Shown here one piece after another: positions 54,353-62,742 of a DNA stretch of 64,000 nucleotides. The number at the start of each line of letters is the position of its first letter. Within the stretch, counting starts at the first letter, position 1. Position numbers and translations under genes: made by a program. The stretch is from contig NZ_BAWM01000020.1 in the NCBI RefSeq assembly GCF_000759675.1, forward strand, positions 1 to 64,000, given 5' to 3'. The notes under the pieces are model-generated. The model was not told the DNA's origin. It did no database searches and was given only the letters and a program-made list of their open reading frames with translations. Origin of the DNA: Neobacillus niacini (GTDB lineage: Bacteria > Bacillota > Bacilli > Bacillales > Cytobacillaceae).

Positions 54353-56740
54353 TTAATTTCTTAAAGGTTTTCCTTTTACAAGCATGTGCTGCATACGCTG
54401 TTGTGTTTTTCCTTCTCTAATTAAGCTTAAGAAAGCTTCTCTTTCTAGATCCAATAAATATTGCTCATCAACTTCGGTACCATATGGCACTTTGCCGCCT
54501 GCAATAACATAGGCAACCTTTTTGGCGATTTTTAAATCATGCTCTGAAATATATCCAGAAAGGAACATATTTTGTGCACCTAATAATAGTGTCGCGTAGC
54601 CTGTATCACCCACAACTGGCACTTTTCTGCGGGCTTTTTGTACATATCCTTGCTCATACAATGCAAGAACAGCCTGCTTTGCATCGTACAATAAGTGATC
54701 TCCGTTCATGCTTATTCCATCTGCTAAGCCTAAGAAATTGTTCTCACGTGCTTCTGCACCAGAAGTGGATACTTTCGCAGTAGCAATGGTTTCAAACGCT
54801 TTATTCGCAATAGCTTGCAGGTCAACTTGAACGCCATTAGGCAGTCCTTCTAAATGCTTAATATATAGCTCTTTATTACCACCGCCGCCAGGGAGTAATC
54901 CAACACCGACTTCAACGAGCCCCATGTAAGTTTCTGCAGATGCTTGAATGTGCGCTGCAGGTAAACAAACCTCAGCTCCGCCCCCAAGTGTCATGGCAAA
55001 TGGTGCTGCTACAACTGGTTTTGCACTGTATTTAACCTTCATCATCGCATTTTGGAATTGACGGATTACCATTTCAAGCTCATAGATATTGTCATCCTGT
55101 GCTTCCATTAACATCATCGCGAGGTTTGCACCGACACAGAAGTTCTTACCTTGGTTACCAATTACAAGTCCTTTGTAATTTTTCTCCACTTCGTCTATGG
55201 CAAAGTTAATCATCTGGATAATATCAAGACCAATCGCATTATTCGGAGAATGGAATTCTAAGAGTGCCACTCCATCACCTAAATCAATTAAGCTGGCACC
55301 GCCATTCTTCTTAATAACACCTTTTTGCTTTTTCAACTTTTTCAGATCAATCGCTTTTGGATTACTTTCAACCAGGCGGTATTCACCTTTGTTGTAGAAG
55401 AATCTTTCGCCATTTTCCTCTAAATAGAACGATGTATGCCCTTTAGCAAGCATATCAGTCACCCAAGCAGGGATTTCTTGACCTTCATTCTTCATCTTCT
55501 CAATAGACTTCTCTAATCCAATGGCATCCCATGTTTCAAACGGACCCAGTTCCCAGCCGAAGCCCCATTTCATGGCACGGTCAATGTCAACGATTGTTTC
55601 AGCAATTTCTCCCAAAAGCTGTGCAGAGTATACTAGTACCGGACTAAAGATGTTCCATAACAGCTCACCAGCACAATCTTCCGCATATACAAGCGCTTTC
55701 AATTTATTCACTGTTCCTTTTTCCTGCTTACTCAATTCAGTTGCTGCTGTTTTCAGCTTTTTACGTGGTATATATTCTAGTGTAGCAGGGTCCAGTTCAA
55801 GAATTTCTTTTCCTTTTTTCAAGAAGAAACCTTGCCCGGATTTGCTCCCCAGCCAGCCTTTTTCAAGCATCGTTTTCATAAATGCAGGGACTTCGAAAAC
55901 TTCCTTTTCTTTACCCGTTACTTTCTCATACACATTACCTGCTACATGTGCAAAGGTATCCAGTCCTACTACATCCAGCGTGCGGAAGGTTGCACTGGAA
56001 GGACGACCGACTAATGGTCCAGTCACAGAATCTACTTCCCCAACACTATAGCCGCCCTTTATCATTTCTTGTACGGTGATAAGGAGACCATATGTTCCAA
56101 TCCGGTTTGCAATAAAGTTTGGTGTATCCTTTGCAAGAACGACACCTTTTCCTAATACATCCTCACCAAAGGTCTTCAAGAAAGAGACGACTTCTGGGCT
56201 AGTGTATTGCGTTGGAATTACTTCAAGTAATTTTAAGTATCTTGGCGGGTTAAAGAAGTGGGTGCCGAGGAAATGCTTTTTAAAATCCTCTGACCTTCCT
56301 TCTGCCATCGCCTCAACAGATATACCAGATGTATTAGAGCTGATAATGCTTCCTGGTTTTCTGTATTGGTCTACTTTCTCAAAAACCTCTTTCTTTACAT
56401 TGAGATTTTCAACGACAACCTCGATTACCCAGTCCACATCTTTTAATTTAACTAGGTCATCTTCTAAGTTCCCTGCATCAATAAGTGTTAAGTTCTTTTT
56501 TACCGCTAAAGGTGCTGGTTTTTGCTTTAATAATTTTTGGATTGATTGGCTGCTAATGCGATTACGGACCTGCTTATCTTCTAACGTAAGTCCTTTTGCT
56601 TTTTCATCGTCGGTTAACTCCCGAGGTACAATATCCAATAATAATGTTGGTATACCGATGTTTGCTAGATGGGCAGCAATCCCCGATCCCATGACTCCTG
56701 ATCCTAGAACAGCTGCTTTTTTAATAAGTTGGTTCAACAT
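54353..56740 (-). CDS. fadN: Bifunctional enoyl-CoA hydratase/3-hydroxyacyl-CoA dehydrogenase FadN
   Basis: 795-aa multifunctional enzyme: N-terminal 3-hydroxyacyl-CoA dehydrogenase (NAD site AAVLGSGVMGSGIAAHLA; FFNPPRYLKLLEV), a middle linking domain, and a C-terminal crotonase domain (about 480-690; ALLEFHSPNNAIG, GGGAEVCLPA). This is the reverse order to FadB/FadJ. ATG 56740 (GAAGGGGGA upstream) is chosen over an in-frame start 12 codons upstream, which overlaps the FadR operator. Confidence 0.96.
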   Translation of the reverse strand: MLNQLIKKAAVLGSGVMGSGIAAHLANIGIPTLLLDIVPRELTDDEKAKGLTLEDKQVRNRISSQSIQKLLKQKPAPLAVKKNLTLIDAGNLEDDLVKLKDVDWVIEVVVENLNVKKEVFEKVDQYRKPGSIISSNTSGISVEAMAEGRSEDFKKHFLGTHFFNPPRYLKLLEVIPTQYTSPEVVSFLKTFGEDVLGKGVVLAKDTPNFIANRIGTYGLLITVQEMIKGGYSVGEVDSVTGPLVGRPSSATFRTLDVVGLDTFAHVAGNVYEKVTGKEKEVFEVPAFMKTMLEKGWLGSKSGQGFFLKKGKEILELDPATLEYIPRKKLKTAATELSKQEKGTVNKLKALVYAEDCAGELLWNIFSPVLVYSAQLLGEIAETIVDIDRAMKWGFGWELGPFETWDAIGLEKSIEKMKNEGQEIPAWVTDMLAKGHTSFYLEENGERFFYNKGEYRLVESNPKAIDLKKLKKQKGVIKKNGGASLIDLGDGVALLEFHSPNNAIGLDIIQMINFAIDEVEKNYKGLVIGNQGKNFCVGANLAMMLMEAQDDNIYELEMVIRQFQNAMMKVKYSAKPVVAAPFAMTLGGGAEVCLPAAHIQASAETYMGLVEVGVGLLPGGGGNKELYIKHLEGLPNGVQVDLQAIANKAFETIATAKVSTSGAEARENNFLGLADGISMNGDHLLYDAKQAVLALYEQGYVQKARRKVPVVGDTGYATLLLGAQNMFLSGYISEHDLKIAKKVAYVIAGGKVPYGTEVDEQYLLDLEREAFLSLIREGKTQQRMQHMLVKGKPLRN

Positions 56741-56761
56741 TGTCTCCCCCTTCACACATTT

Positions 56762-56779
56762 TGAATGAATACTCATTCA
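56762..56779. promoter_or_regulatory. FadR operator of fadNAE
   Basis: TGAATGAATACTCATTCA is a near-perfect 18-bp palindrome and matches the B. subtilis FadR (TetR-family) operator. On the minus strand a TTGACG -35 lies at 56786-56791 and a TATTCA -10 falls within the operator (about 15-base spacer). Long-chain acyl-CoA should release FadR and induce the operon. Confidence 0.9.
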
Positions 56780-56888
56780 TTTTTTCGTCAAAAAAAATTC
56801 ACAATTGAATGAGTTCTGCTAATTATTACTATAGAATATTTCAAAAATTTGCGCAATAAATAAACGCGGAAAATTTATTTTTTTTTTT

Positions 56889-57072
56889 GCAGTGCTAAAT
56901 TGGTCTGTTGATTTGCGCTCCAGGCACTTCGCTTTCCGCGGGCGGTTCGGGGAGCCTCCTCGGTGCTTAAGCGCCTGTGGGGTCTCCCCTGCCCCGTCCT
57001 CCCGCAGGAGTCTACGTGCCTTCCACGCAAATCAACAGAGTGCCAAAATCAATAATAAGCATTAACACTGCC
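56889..57072. repeat. GGCTGTG-type modular palindromic element, medium form (variant ends)
   Basis: Same arms and GC-rich core as the 14982 copy (TCTGTTGATTTGCGCTCC, then AGGCACTTCGC, ending GTGCCT...AATCAACAGAGTG), but the outermost ends read GCAGTGCTAA and TTAACACTGCC instead of GGCTGTG/CACAGCC, with the ends still complementary. It sits in the divergent gap between fadN and the YuzL-like gene. Confidence 0.88.
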
Positions 57073-57149
57073 AATTTTAAAAATAGTTTTTTCCTTACCA
57101 TATACATAAAGACTACGATTTGGGCATCCTAGTAATGAGGTGATGAAGT

Positions 57150-57281
57150 ATGGGTAAAATGAAGAAAGATCCATCTAAAAGAGGCGTAAGCGCTGCTAGC
57201 GTTCAAGGAAACGCAGGTCCTGGCGGAGAACCAGCAGAGAAAAACAAGGTTAACAGCCAAAATAATCAATATAAAAGATAA
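57150..57281 (+). CDS. yuzL: YuzL-like small protein (43 aa)
   Basis: 43 codons from ATG 57150 (GAGGTGATG upstream): MGKMKKDPSKRGVSAASVQG, then a Gly/Pro/Gln-rich basic tail ending NQYKR. It matches the YuzL family pattern (KDxSKxGxSAxSVxG). Hydrophilic, intrinsically disordered-looking; function unknown. Followed directly by a strong bidirectional terminator. Confidence 0.75.
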   Translation: MGKMKKDPSKRGVSAASVQGNAGPGGEPAEKNKVNSQNNQYKR

Positions 57282-57309
57282 ACAGGAGGCTTCAAAAGCC
57301 TCCTGTTTA
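57280..57309. terminator. Bidirectional terminator between yuzL and yusU
   Basis: Perfect 12-bp stem AAACAGGAGGCT/AGCCTCCTGTTT with a 6-base loop; the left arm overlaps the yuzL stop. Confidence 0.93.
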
Positions 57310-57555
57310 TCTTTTAGTAGCACGATGTTGTTCGTTTAGTTGTTTAATTTCATTAATGATTGTTTTCATTTCTTCCTTCGCTTCCGGATAGAGTTCATTC
57401 CAGTGCTTCGCTAAGGCTGGCATTGATTTGGCAATATGGGTATATAAAGCCCAGGTCTTTACCTTATCCTTGGTTTCCTCACTGGACTCACCAACAAGCA
57501 GGTCACTATATTTTTCAAGTAATGCTTCGAACTGCTCCGCAAATATTTTCTCCAT
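57307..57555 (-). CDS. yusU: DUF2573 protein YusU
   Basis: 82-aa helical protein of DUF2573 (FEALLEKYSDLLVGESSEET, then WALYTHIAKSMPALAKHWNE). Function unknown. ATG 57555 has GGAG nine bases upstream; an ATG five codons earlier is badly spaced. Its first 41 bases overlap the end of the FhuF-like gene, so it is part of the yusV operon and probably translationally coupled. Confidence 0.85.
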   Translation of the reverse strand: MEKIFAEQFEALLEKYSDLLVGESSEETKDKVKTWALYTHIAKSMPALAKHWNELYPEAKEEMKTIINEIKQLNEQHRATKR

Positions 57556-58294
57556 CGTAACACACTCCATCCTTAGCAATATGCGTACATGGACATGTTT
57601 TACATCGTTTCGACCCAAGCTGATAGGTTAAACAACATGTTTTTCTTATTCTTACCTCATCTGGAAAACTCTTCTCGGAATAATACTTTTGGATAGGATT
57701 AAGGTTATATTTTCCAAACAGATTACCTTCTGCTTCCATGATTAAGAAACGGAAATCATTTAGAATGTTTGGATTTTCGCTATCCTTTAACTCCGTTTCA
57801 TAAAGCCAGAATAGGTAAACCGCGATATTTTCCCACAGGATTAGTTTGGATATCTTAAACGTTTTTTCAAAATGCTCAATGATCGGGTAGATATTGTTAG
57901 CAAAAAGATCACGATATACACTTTTCCGCCATTCATCCCGGTCTTCACCATACCATTCCTCGATAGATGAATCCTTTAATGAAATCATCGGCAGCCAGTC
58001 TTTCCCGCGTTCCACTTCTTCCATTTCAATATTGTCCAAAGATAGATTCATTTTCTTATTTCCTGTTGTCATCGCAAAAAGGGAAATGACAGCAATAAAT
58101 GCATATCTTTTTATAAAAATGGATGCTGCTGTTCTTTCTGAAGGTGCACCAATCGTAAGAGCTAAATTCTTCATGAAATCAATTGCATATGCCTTTTCCA
58201 TTAAATTTGCAACGTTAAATGATTTACCTGTTTCCGATTTGAGCCTATATTTCTGTAAGGCGCTCAAATCATTTTCTTTTAGTATATTAACCAT
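57515..58294 (-). CDS. FhuF-like ferric-siderophore reductase
   Basis: 259-aa protein with a C-terminal [2Fe-2S] motif CC-x9-C-x2-C (TCCLTYQLGSKRCKTC), the hallmark of the FhuF/FchR ferric-siderophore reductase family (family spacing is usually CC-x10-C-x2-C). It would reduce imported Fe(III)-siderophore in the cytoplasm to release iron. ATG 58294 overlaps the yusV stop by 8 bases. Context with a siderophore importer and Fur boxes supports the role. Confidence 0.85.
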   Translation of the reverse strand: MVNILKENDLSALQKYRLKSETGKSFNVANLMEKAYAIDFMKNLALTIGAPSERTAASIFIKRYAFIAVISLFAMTTGNKKMNLSLDNIEMEEVERGKDWLPMISLKDSSIEEWYGEDRDEWRKSVYRDLFANNIYPIIEHFEKTFKISKLILWENIAVYLFWLYETELKDSENPNILNDFRFLIMEAEGNLFGKYNLNPIQKYYSEKSFPDEVRIRKTCCLTYQLGSKRCKTCPCTHIAKDGVCYDGENICGAVRSIT

Positions 58295-59108
58295 TGGATA
58301 CGGCTGCCTTTTGGAGGATACATCTTCCTTTTCCATATGGAATACAAAGCGGTGTACCGAATAAAGGATCCATGGTAACCTCACAATCCATACCAAATAC
58401 ATTTTTGACAAGGCTGCAATTAACTACGTACTCAGGCTTTCCTTGTGCATAAATCTTCTGATCCTTTAGGGCAACAATATTGTGTGCATAGCGGCAGGCC
58501 AGATTAAGATCATGAAGTACCATTACAACAGTTCTTCTTTTCTTTTCATTCAATTCAAATAAGAGATCAAGAATTTCAATTTGATGGGTCATATCTAAAT
58601 ACGTTGTCGGCTCATCTAAAAGAATGACATCGGTATCTTGTGCCAAAGTCATAGCAATCCATGCGCGCTGCCTCTGTCCACCTGAAAGAGAATCAACCGT
58701 TCGTTCTTTCAAATCCTCTAACCGAGTAGCTTTTAGCGCGTCATTAACCTTTTTCTCATCTTCCTCTGACCATTGTTTTAACCAAGACTGATGAGGATAA
58801 CGTCCCTGTTTAACGAGTTGAAGGACCGTCAGTCCTTCAGGAGCAGCCGGTGATTGAGGAAGTATCGCCATTTTTTTCGCTACTTCTTTCGTCGAAAGCT
58901 TAGCAATGGCTTCACCCTCCAAAATAATGGCACCGGATTTTGGCTTAAGAAGACGGGCGATTGAACGAAGGAGAGTTGATTTTCCGCAGCCATTAGCTCC
59001 GATAAAAACGGAAATTTCACCTTTAGGAATTTTTAAATTTAATTCATCAATGATGAGTGTATCCCCATATGAAAGTGATAAATTTTTCGTTTCAACCGCA
59101 TTCATCAT
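58287..59108 (-). CDS. yusV: Siderophore ABC transporter ATPase YusV
   Basis: 273-aa FecE-type ATPase: Walker A GANGCGKST, signature LSGGQRQRAWIA, Walker B VILLDEPTTYLD, His switch VLHDLN. In B. subtilis YusV energises several siderophore permeases, including YfiZ-YfhA; here it lies beside such permeases. ATG 59108 has AAAGGAGTG. First gene of yusV, FhuF-like, yusU, behind two Fur boxes. Confidence 0.95.
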   Translation of the reverse strand: MMNAVETKNLSLSYGDTLIIDELNLKIPKGEISVFIGANGCGKSTLLRSIARLLKPKSGAIILEGEAIAKLSTKEVAKKMAILPQSPAAPEGLTVLQLVKQGRYPHQSWLKQWSEEDEKKVNDALKATRLEDLKERTVDSLSGGQRQRAWIAMTLAQDTDVILLDEPTTYLDMTHQIEILDLLFELNEKKRRTVVMVLHDLNLACRYAHNIVALKDQKIYAQGKPEYVVNCSLVKNVFGMDCEVTMDPLFGTPLCIPYGKGRCILQKAAVSNG

Positions 59109-59245
59109 CTGCCCACTCCTTTTGTAATCAATCAAGTATATGTTAATAAGGCTTGTTTATAGTTTATGATTTAAACCCATTTAGTGGCTGTATTAACGTC
59201 TTATATAGTATTAATATTGTCTACAGTTCTAAGTTTATAATTAAT

Positions 59246-59260
59246 TGATAATGATTGTCA
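59246..59260. promoter_or_regulatory. Fur box upstream of yusV (1)
   Basis: TGATAATGATTGTCA is one mismatch from the 7-1-7 Fur consensus TGATAATNATTATCA. Confidence 0.88.
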
Positions 59261-59267
59261 ATGAGTA

Positions 59268-59282
59268 TGAAAATCATTTTCA
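59268..59282. promoter_or_regulatory. Fur box upstream of yusV (2)
   Basis: TGAAAATCATTTTCA is a perfect 7-1-7 dyad close to the Fur consensus, 22 bases from the first box. Confidence 0.85.
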
Positions 59283-59323
59283 TTTGTATATACTATTTTG
59301 TTCACAAAATGTACTTTCATTAA

Positions 59324-59362
59324 CAAAAGAGAAGCCATTTCAAGGGAAATGGACTTCTCTTT
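59324..59362 (-). terminator. Terminator of the siderophore permease operon
   Basis: Long stem AAAAGAGAAG-CATTTC / GAAATG-CTTCTCTTTT with T runs on the minus strand. Confidence 0.9.
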
Positions 59363-59370
59363 TTTGAAAA

Positions 59371-60426
59371 CTAAGTGTTTTTAGTCTTAAATAATAGGTA
59401 GATAAAGTATGGTGCCCCAATACTTGCCGTAAAGACACCCGCAGGAATTTCTAATGGTGAAAATAATGTTCTCCCAACTAAATCTGCAAGCATTACTAAA
59501 ATTCCTCCCAGGAGTGCTGATACAGGCAACAACGCTCCAAAGGAAGAGCCAACTAATCTTCTAGCCATATGCGGTGCCATCAAGCCAACAAAACCGATTC
59601 CTCCAGCGAAAGCAACCGAACCCCCGACCAAACCGGTACTTAGCAGCATTAATACAAAGCGCTGTTTTTGCACTCGTCCGCCAAGGCCTGTTGCTACTTC
59701 ATCACCAAGTTCCTGAATATTGATATTCCTTGCATAGATGAATGCAATGAAAACCAGTATGGTTATCCACGGTACAAGGGCACCAACATTTTTCCAAGTT
59801 GACCCGTAGACTGTGCCCGTAATCCAAATGTTTGCCTGGCTTGCTTGGTAAATAGGACCTAAAACCATCATAAACGTGGTCAAAGCCTTCGTTAAGCTCA
59901 TCAAACCAATACCAATCAAAATAAGTCTAATAGGAGAAACCCCATTTTTCCATGCCAAAGTATATACTAGAAAGGCCACTACTGCCGCGCCGATAAAGGC
60001 AGCAACTGGCAACCATTGTATACTAACGGTTAATACATGATTCTTATCACTAAAAATCGCCAAGAAACCAACAACCGCAACAGATGCTCCACCTGTTATC
60101 CCTAACATATCAGGAGAAGCAAGCGGGTTTCGGATCATCCCCTGTAAAATCCCCCCTGCTACTGCCAGTCCCATCCCTGCCATTAAAGCAACAATGATTC
60201 TTGGTAATCGGAAGGATTGAATAACAAGGGCATCCATCTCAGACCCGCCGCCGAAAAACACCTTCAGTACATTTAAAGGGCTGATTTTCATTTCTCCTAA
60301 TCCCGTACTAATAACAAAAACAGCTGCGGTTCCAAGTAACAATCCAATAAACACAAATAACGCCTTTATATCAATTAAATAAGAAACTTTCCCTTGTTTG
60401 ATTCGAAAGATTTTGTATTTACTCAT
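59371..60426 (-). CDS. Siderophore ABC transporter permease (FecCD family, YfhA-like)
   Basis: 351-aa permease with about ten membrane helices and the FecCD landmarks RLPRIIVALMAGMGLAVAGG, GMIRNPLASPDMLGIT and GGIGFVGLMAPHMARRLVG. Starts within the end of the upstream permease gene (4-base ATGA overlap). Forms the channel with the next gene and is powered by YusV. Confidence 0.94.
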   Translation of the reverse strand: MSKYKIFRIKQGKVSYLIDIKALFVFIGLLLGTAAVFVISTGLGEMKISPLNVLKVFFGGGSEMDALVIQSFRLPRIIVALMAGMGLAVAGGILQGMIRNPLASPDMLGITGGASVAVVGFLAIFSDKNHVLTVSIQWLPVAAFIGAAVVAFLVYTLAWKNGVSPIRLILIGIGLMSLTKALTTFMMVLGPIYQASQANIWITGTVYGSTWKNVGALVPWITILVFIAFIYARNINIQELGDEVATGLGGRVQKQRFVLMLLSTGLVGGSVAFAGGIGFVGLMAPHMARRLVGSSFGALLPVSALLGGILVMLADLVGRTLFSPLEIPAGVFTASIGAPYFIYLLFKTKNT

Positions 60427-61427
60427 CGCCCATTGAACCCCTTTCTAGCAATATAAATAAAAAATGGGGTTCCAATAATCGCCGTCATGACGCCAACCGG
60501 GACTTCCTGAGGCATTAAAATATATCTGGAGGCGATATCTGCAGCCAGTAAAAGCACCCCTCCAAGAAGACCGGAAAAAGGAATGACCCAGCGATGGTCA
60601 ATTCCTACGATCGAACGGGTAAGATGTGGTACGACTATTCCAATAAATCCAATTGGTCCTGCAACAGCAACTGCTCCTCCTGATAGCAGGATGACAACGA
60701 TCCCGATAATTATTTTTAACAGTGCAGTGTTTAATCCAAGACCTTTGGCAACATCCTCACCCATAGATAAGACATTCATTTTTGCTGCTATGACTAAAGA
60801 AGCAATCCAACCTACTACTAAATAGGGAAGGACAGCAATTAGATTTTCAAGGTTCCTTCCTGCCACTGAACCCGCAAGCCAAAATAATACTTGCTCCAAG
60901 GCTGCTTCATTTAAGACGAGTATTCCTTGTGTAAAGGAGGCAAATAACGCTGTCATTGCGGCTCCGGCAAGTGTTAGCTTCATGGGTGTTAACCCTTCCC
61001 TGCCGACCGACCCAATTGCATAGACACTTATTGCGGCTACAGCTGCACCAGCAAAGGATAACCAGGTAAATAGTTGAAGGCTTCCTACACTAAAGACCGT
61101 AACGGCAATGACGACAGCAACTCCGGCTCCCGCATTGACCCCAAAAATATCAGGGGATGCGAGAGGATTTTTCGTTACTGTCTGCATTAAGACACCCGAA
61201 ATAGCTAAACTTGCACCCACCGCAGCAGCGATAAACGCACGGGGGATTCTGACAGATTGGATAACAATATGTTCATTTGAACCATCAAAATTAGTTAAAG
61301 CATCTATAGCCATTTTCCAAGTAGTATCTGTATACCCGTAGACAATACTTGCTGAGATTAAGAAAAGCAATACAATAATAGCAATAAAAAGTCCCGCCCA
61401 CCTTTGACCTGTGTGTTTTAGCAGCAT
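60423..61427 (-). CDS. Siderophore ABC transporter permease (FecCD family, YfiZ-like)
   Basis: 334-aa FecCD permease: RIPRAFIAAAVGASLAISG, TKNPLASPDIFGVNAG and AGPIGFIGIVVPHLTRSIVG. ATG 61427 (AGAAGGGA upstream) gives the normal N-terminal helix; the open frame upstream reaches into the Fur-controlled leader. First gene of the permease operon, divergent from the binding-protein gene. Confidence 0.94.
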   Translation of the reverse strand: MLLKHTGQRWAGLFIAIIVLLFLISASIVYGYTDTTWKMAIDALTNFDGSNEHIVIQSVRIPRAFIAAAVGASLAISGVLMQTVTKNPLASPDIFGVNAGAGVAVVIAVTVFSVGSLQLFTWLSFAGAAVAAISVYAIGSVGREGLTPMKLTLAGAAMTALFASFTQGILVLNEAALEQVLFWLAGSVAGRNLENLIAVLPYLVVGWIASLVIAAKMNVLSMGEDVAKGLGLNTALLKIIIGIVVILLSGGAVAVAGPIGFIGIVVPHLTRSIVGIDHRWVIPFSGLLGGVLLLAADIASRYILMPQEVPVGVMTAIIGTPFFIYIARKGFNGR

Positions 61428-61529
61428 AACCGAATTCCCTTCTAAACTACTTAATATATAAAATGCGTCTTTATGTATCTGTATTTTCATGTATCAGTCT
61501 ATTAGAATAGCGGAAAACTGTCAATGAGT

Positions 61530-61544
61530 TGATAATCATTTTCA
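61530..61544. promoter_or_regulatory. Fur box upstream of the permease operon (1)
   Basis: TGATAATCATTTTCA, one mismatch from the 7-1-7 Fur consensus, in the divergent promoter region. Confidence 0.88.
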
Positions 61545-61582
61545 TTTGTTAAAAAACGGCTTCACAAAATTTTCAATGAGTA

Positions 61583-61597
61583 TGATAATCATTTTCA
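61583..61597. promoter_or_regulatory. Fur box in the divergent siderophore promoter (2)
   Basis: TGATAATCATTTTCA, identical to the box at 61530, 53 bases away. Confidence 0.88.
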
Positions 61598-61646
61598 TTT
61601 TGATGATTGACACACTACTGAAATCGTTTTATTATTAGTTTGTAAA

Positions 61647-61661
61647 TGAAAATGATTATCA
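61647..61661. promoter_or_regulatory. Fur box upstream of the siderophore-binding protein gene (3)
   Basis: TGAAAATGATTATCA, one mismatch from the 7-1-7 Fur consensus, 31 bases before the start codon of the plus-strand gene. Confidence 0.9.
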
Positions 61662-61692
61662 TTAACAACATTTATTTGGAGGGTTACATAAG

Positions 61693-62685
61693 ATGAAGGG
61701 TTTTAAAAATTTATTTGCAGTCATTTCATTAATTGCTATTTTCCTTCTCGCTGCTTGCGGAAACACTGAAGAGAAACCGGCAGCAAAAGATGAAAATGCT
61801 AAGAAAACAGAAGATACAAGCTATACTGTAGAACATGCTATGGGATCAACGACATTAGAAAAAACGCCTAAAAAGGTCGTTATATTAACAAATGAAGGTA
61901 CTGAAGCCTTACTTGCACTAGGAGTAAAACCAGTTGGTGCAGTTCAATCTTGGCTTGGCGATCCGTGGTATGATCATATCAAAAAAGATATGGATGGCGT
62001 CGAAGTTGTAGGTGTTGAGGGAGAAGTAAATCTGGAAAAAATCGCAGTGCTTAAACCGGATTTAATTATCGGTAACAAGCTGCGTCAAGAAGCGGTTTAC
62101 AGCCAATTAAGCGCGATTGCTCCTACTGTTTTTTCGGAAACACTAAGAGGAGATTGGAAAGAAAACTTTAAACTTTATGCAAAGGCTTTAAACTTAGAAG
62201 AAAAAGGGAACCAAGTTTTAAGCGATTTTGATGCACACGTAGAAGATGTAAAAGGAAACCTCGGTGATAAGCTAAATCAAGAAGTTTCTGTTGTCCGTTT
62301 TATGGCTGGAAAGTCTCGAATTTATTACACCGATTCCTTCTCTGGGATTATCTTTGATCAATTAGGATTAAAACGCGCAGAACAACAAGCAGAGCTTTTC
62401 ACTCCTGATAATAAGCTAGGCAATCTTGCAATCGAGGTTGGAAAAGAAGTCATTCCAAAAATGGACGGAGACATCCTTTTCTACTTCACATATGCACCAA
62501 ACGGTGATCAAGCAGCCCTTGATACAGCGAAAGAATGGACAAATGATCCACTTTGGAAAAATTTAAATGCCGTTAAAAATGGAAAAGCCTATGAGGTTAG
62601 TGATGCTACTTGGAATACAGCTGGCGGTGTTCTTGCTGCAAACATCATGCTGGATGATCTTGAAAAAATCATGCTAGAAAAATAA
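61693..62685 (+). CDS. yfiY: Iron-siderophore-binding lipoprotein (YfiY-like)
   Basis: 330-aa Fe(III)-siderophore-binding lipoprotein (lipobox LLAACG, Cys about residue 21) with the two-lobe FepB/BtuF-type fold (VVILTNEGTEALLALGVKP, then VNLEKIAVLKPDLIIGNK). Most like the YfiY class, which binds hydroxamate siderophores such as schizokinen; exact ligand inferred. ATG with TTGGAGG. Paired with the divergent permeases and YusV. Strong terminator follows. Confidence 0.92.
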   Translation: MKGFKNLFAVISLIAIFLLAACGNTEEKPAAKDENAKKTEDTSYTVEHAMGSTTLEKTPKKVVILTNEGTEALLALGVKPVGAVQSWLGDPWYDHIKKDMDGVEVVGVEGEVNLEKIAVLKPDLIIGNKLRQEAVYSQLSAIAPTVFSETLRGDWKENFKLYAKALNLEEKGNQVLSDFDAHVEDVKGNLGDKLNQEVSVVRFMAGKSRIYYTDSFSGIIFDQLGLKRAEQQAELFTPDNKLGNLAIEVGKEVIPKMDGDILFYFTYAPNGDQAALDTAKEWTNDPLWKNLNAVKNGKAYEVSDATWNTAGGVLAANIMLDDLEKIMLEK

Positions 62686-62702
62686 ATTCAAAAAAATGCT
62701 AT

Positions 62703-62738
62703 AAAAAAGAACGAGGCTGCCATGACCTCGTTCTTTTT
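62703..62738. terminator. Bidirectional terminator after the binding-protein gene
   Basis: Stem AAAAAAGAACGAGG/CCTCGTTCTTTTTT, between convergent genes. Confidence 0.94.
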
Positions 62739-62742
62739 TATT

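Noticed and set aside
54353-56776. Long open frames on the plus strand opposite fadN (for example 56076-56768 and 55521-56051)
   Set aside because: They lie antisense to a certain gene, lack ribosome binding sites and show no family features; they are frame shadows.
57129-57323. 64-codon minus-strand frame opposite yuzL
   Set aside because: Antisense to a better supported small gene with ribosome binding site and terminator.
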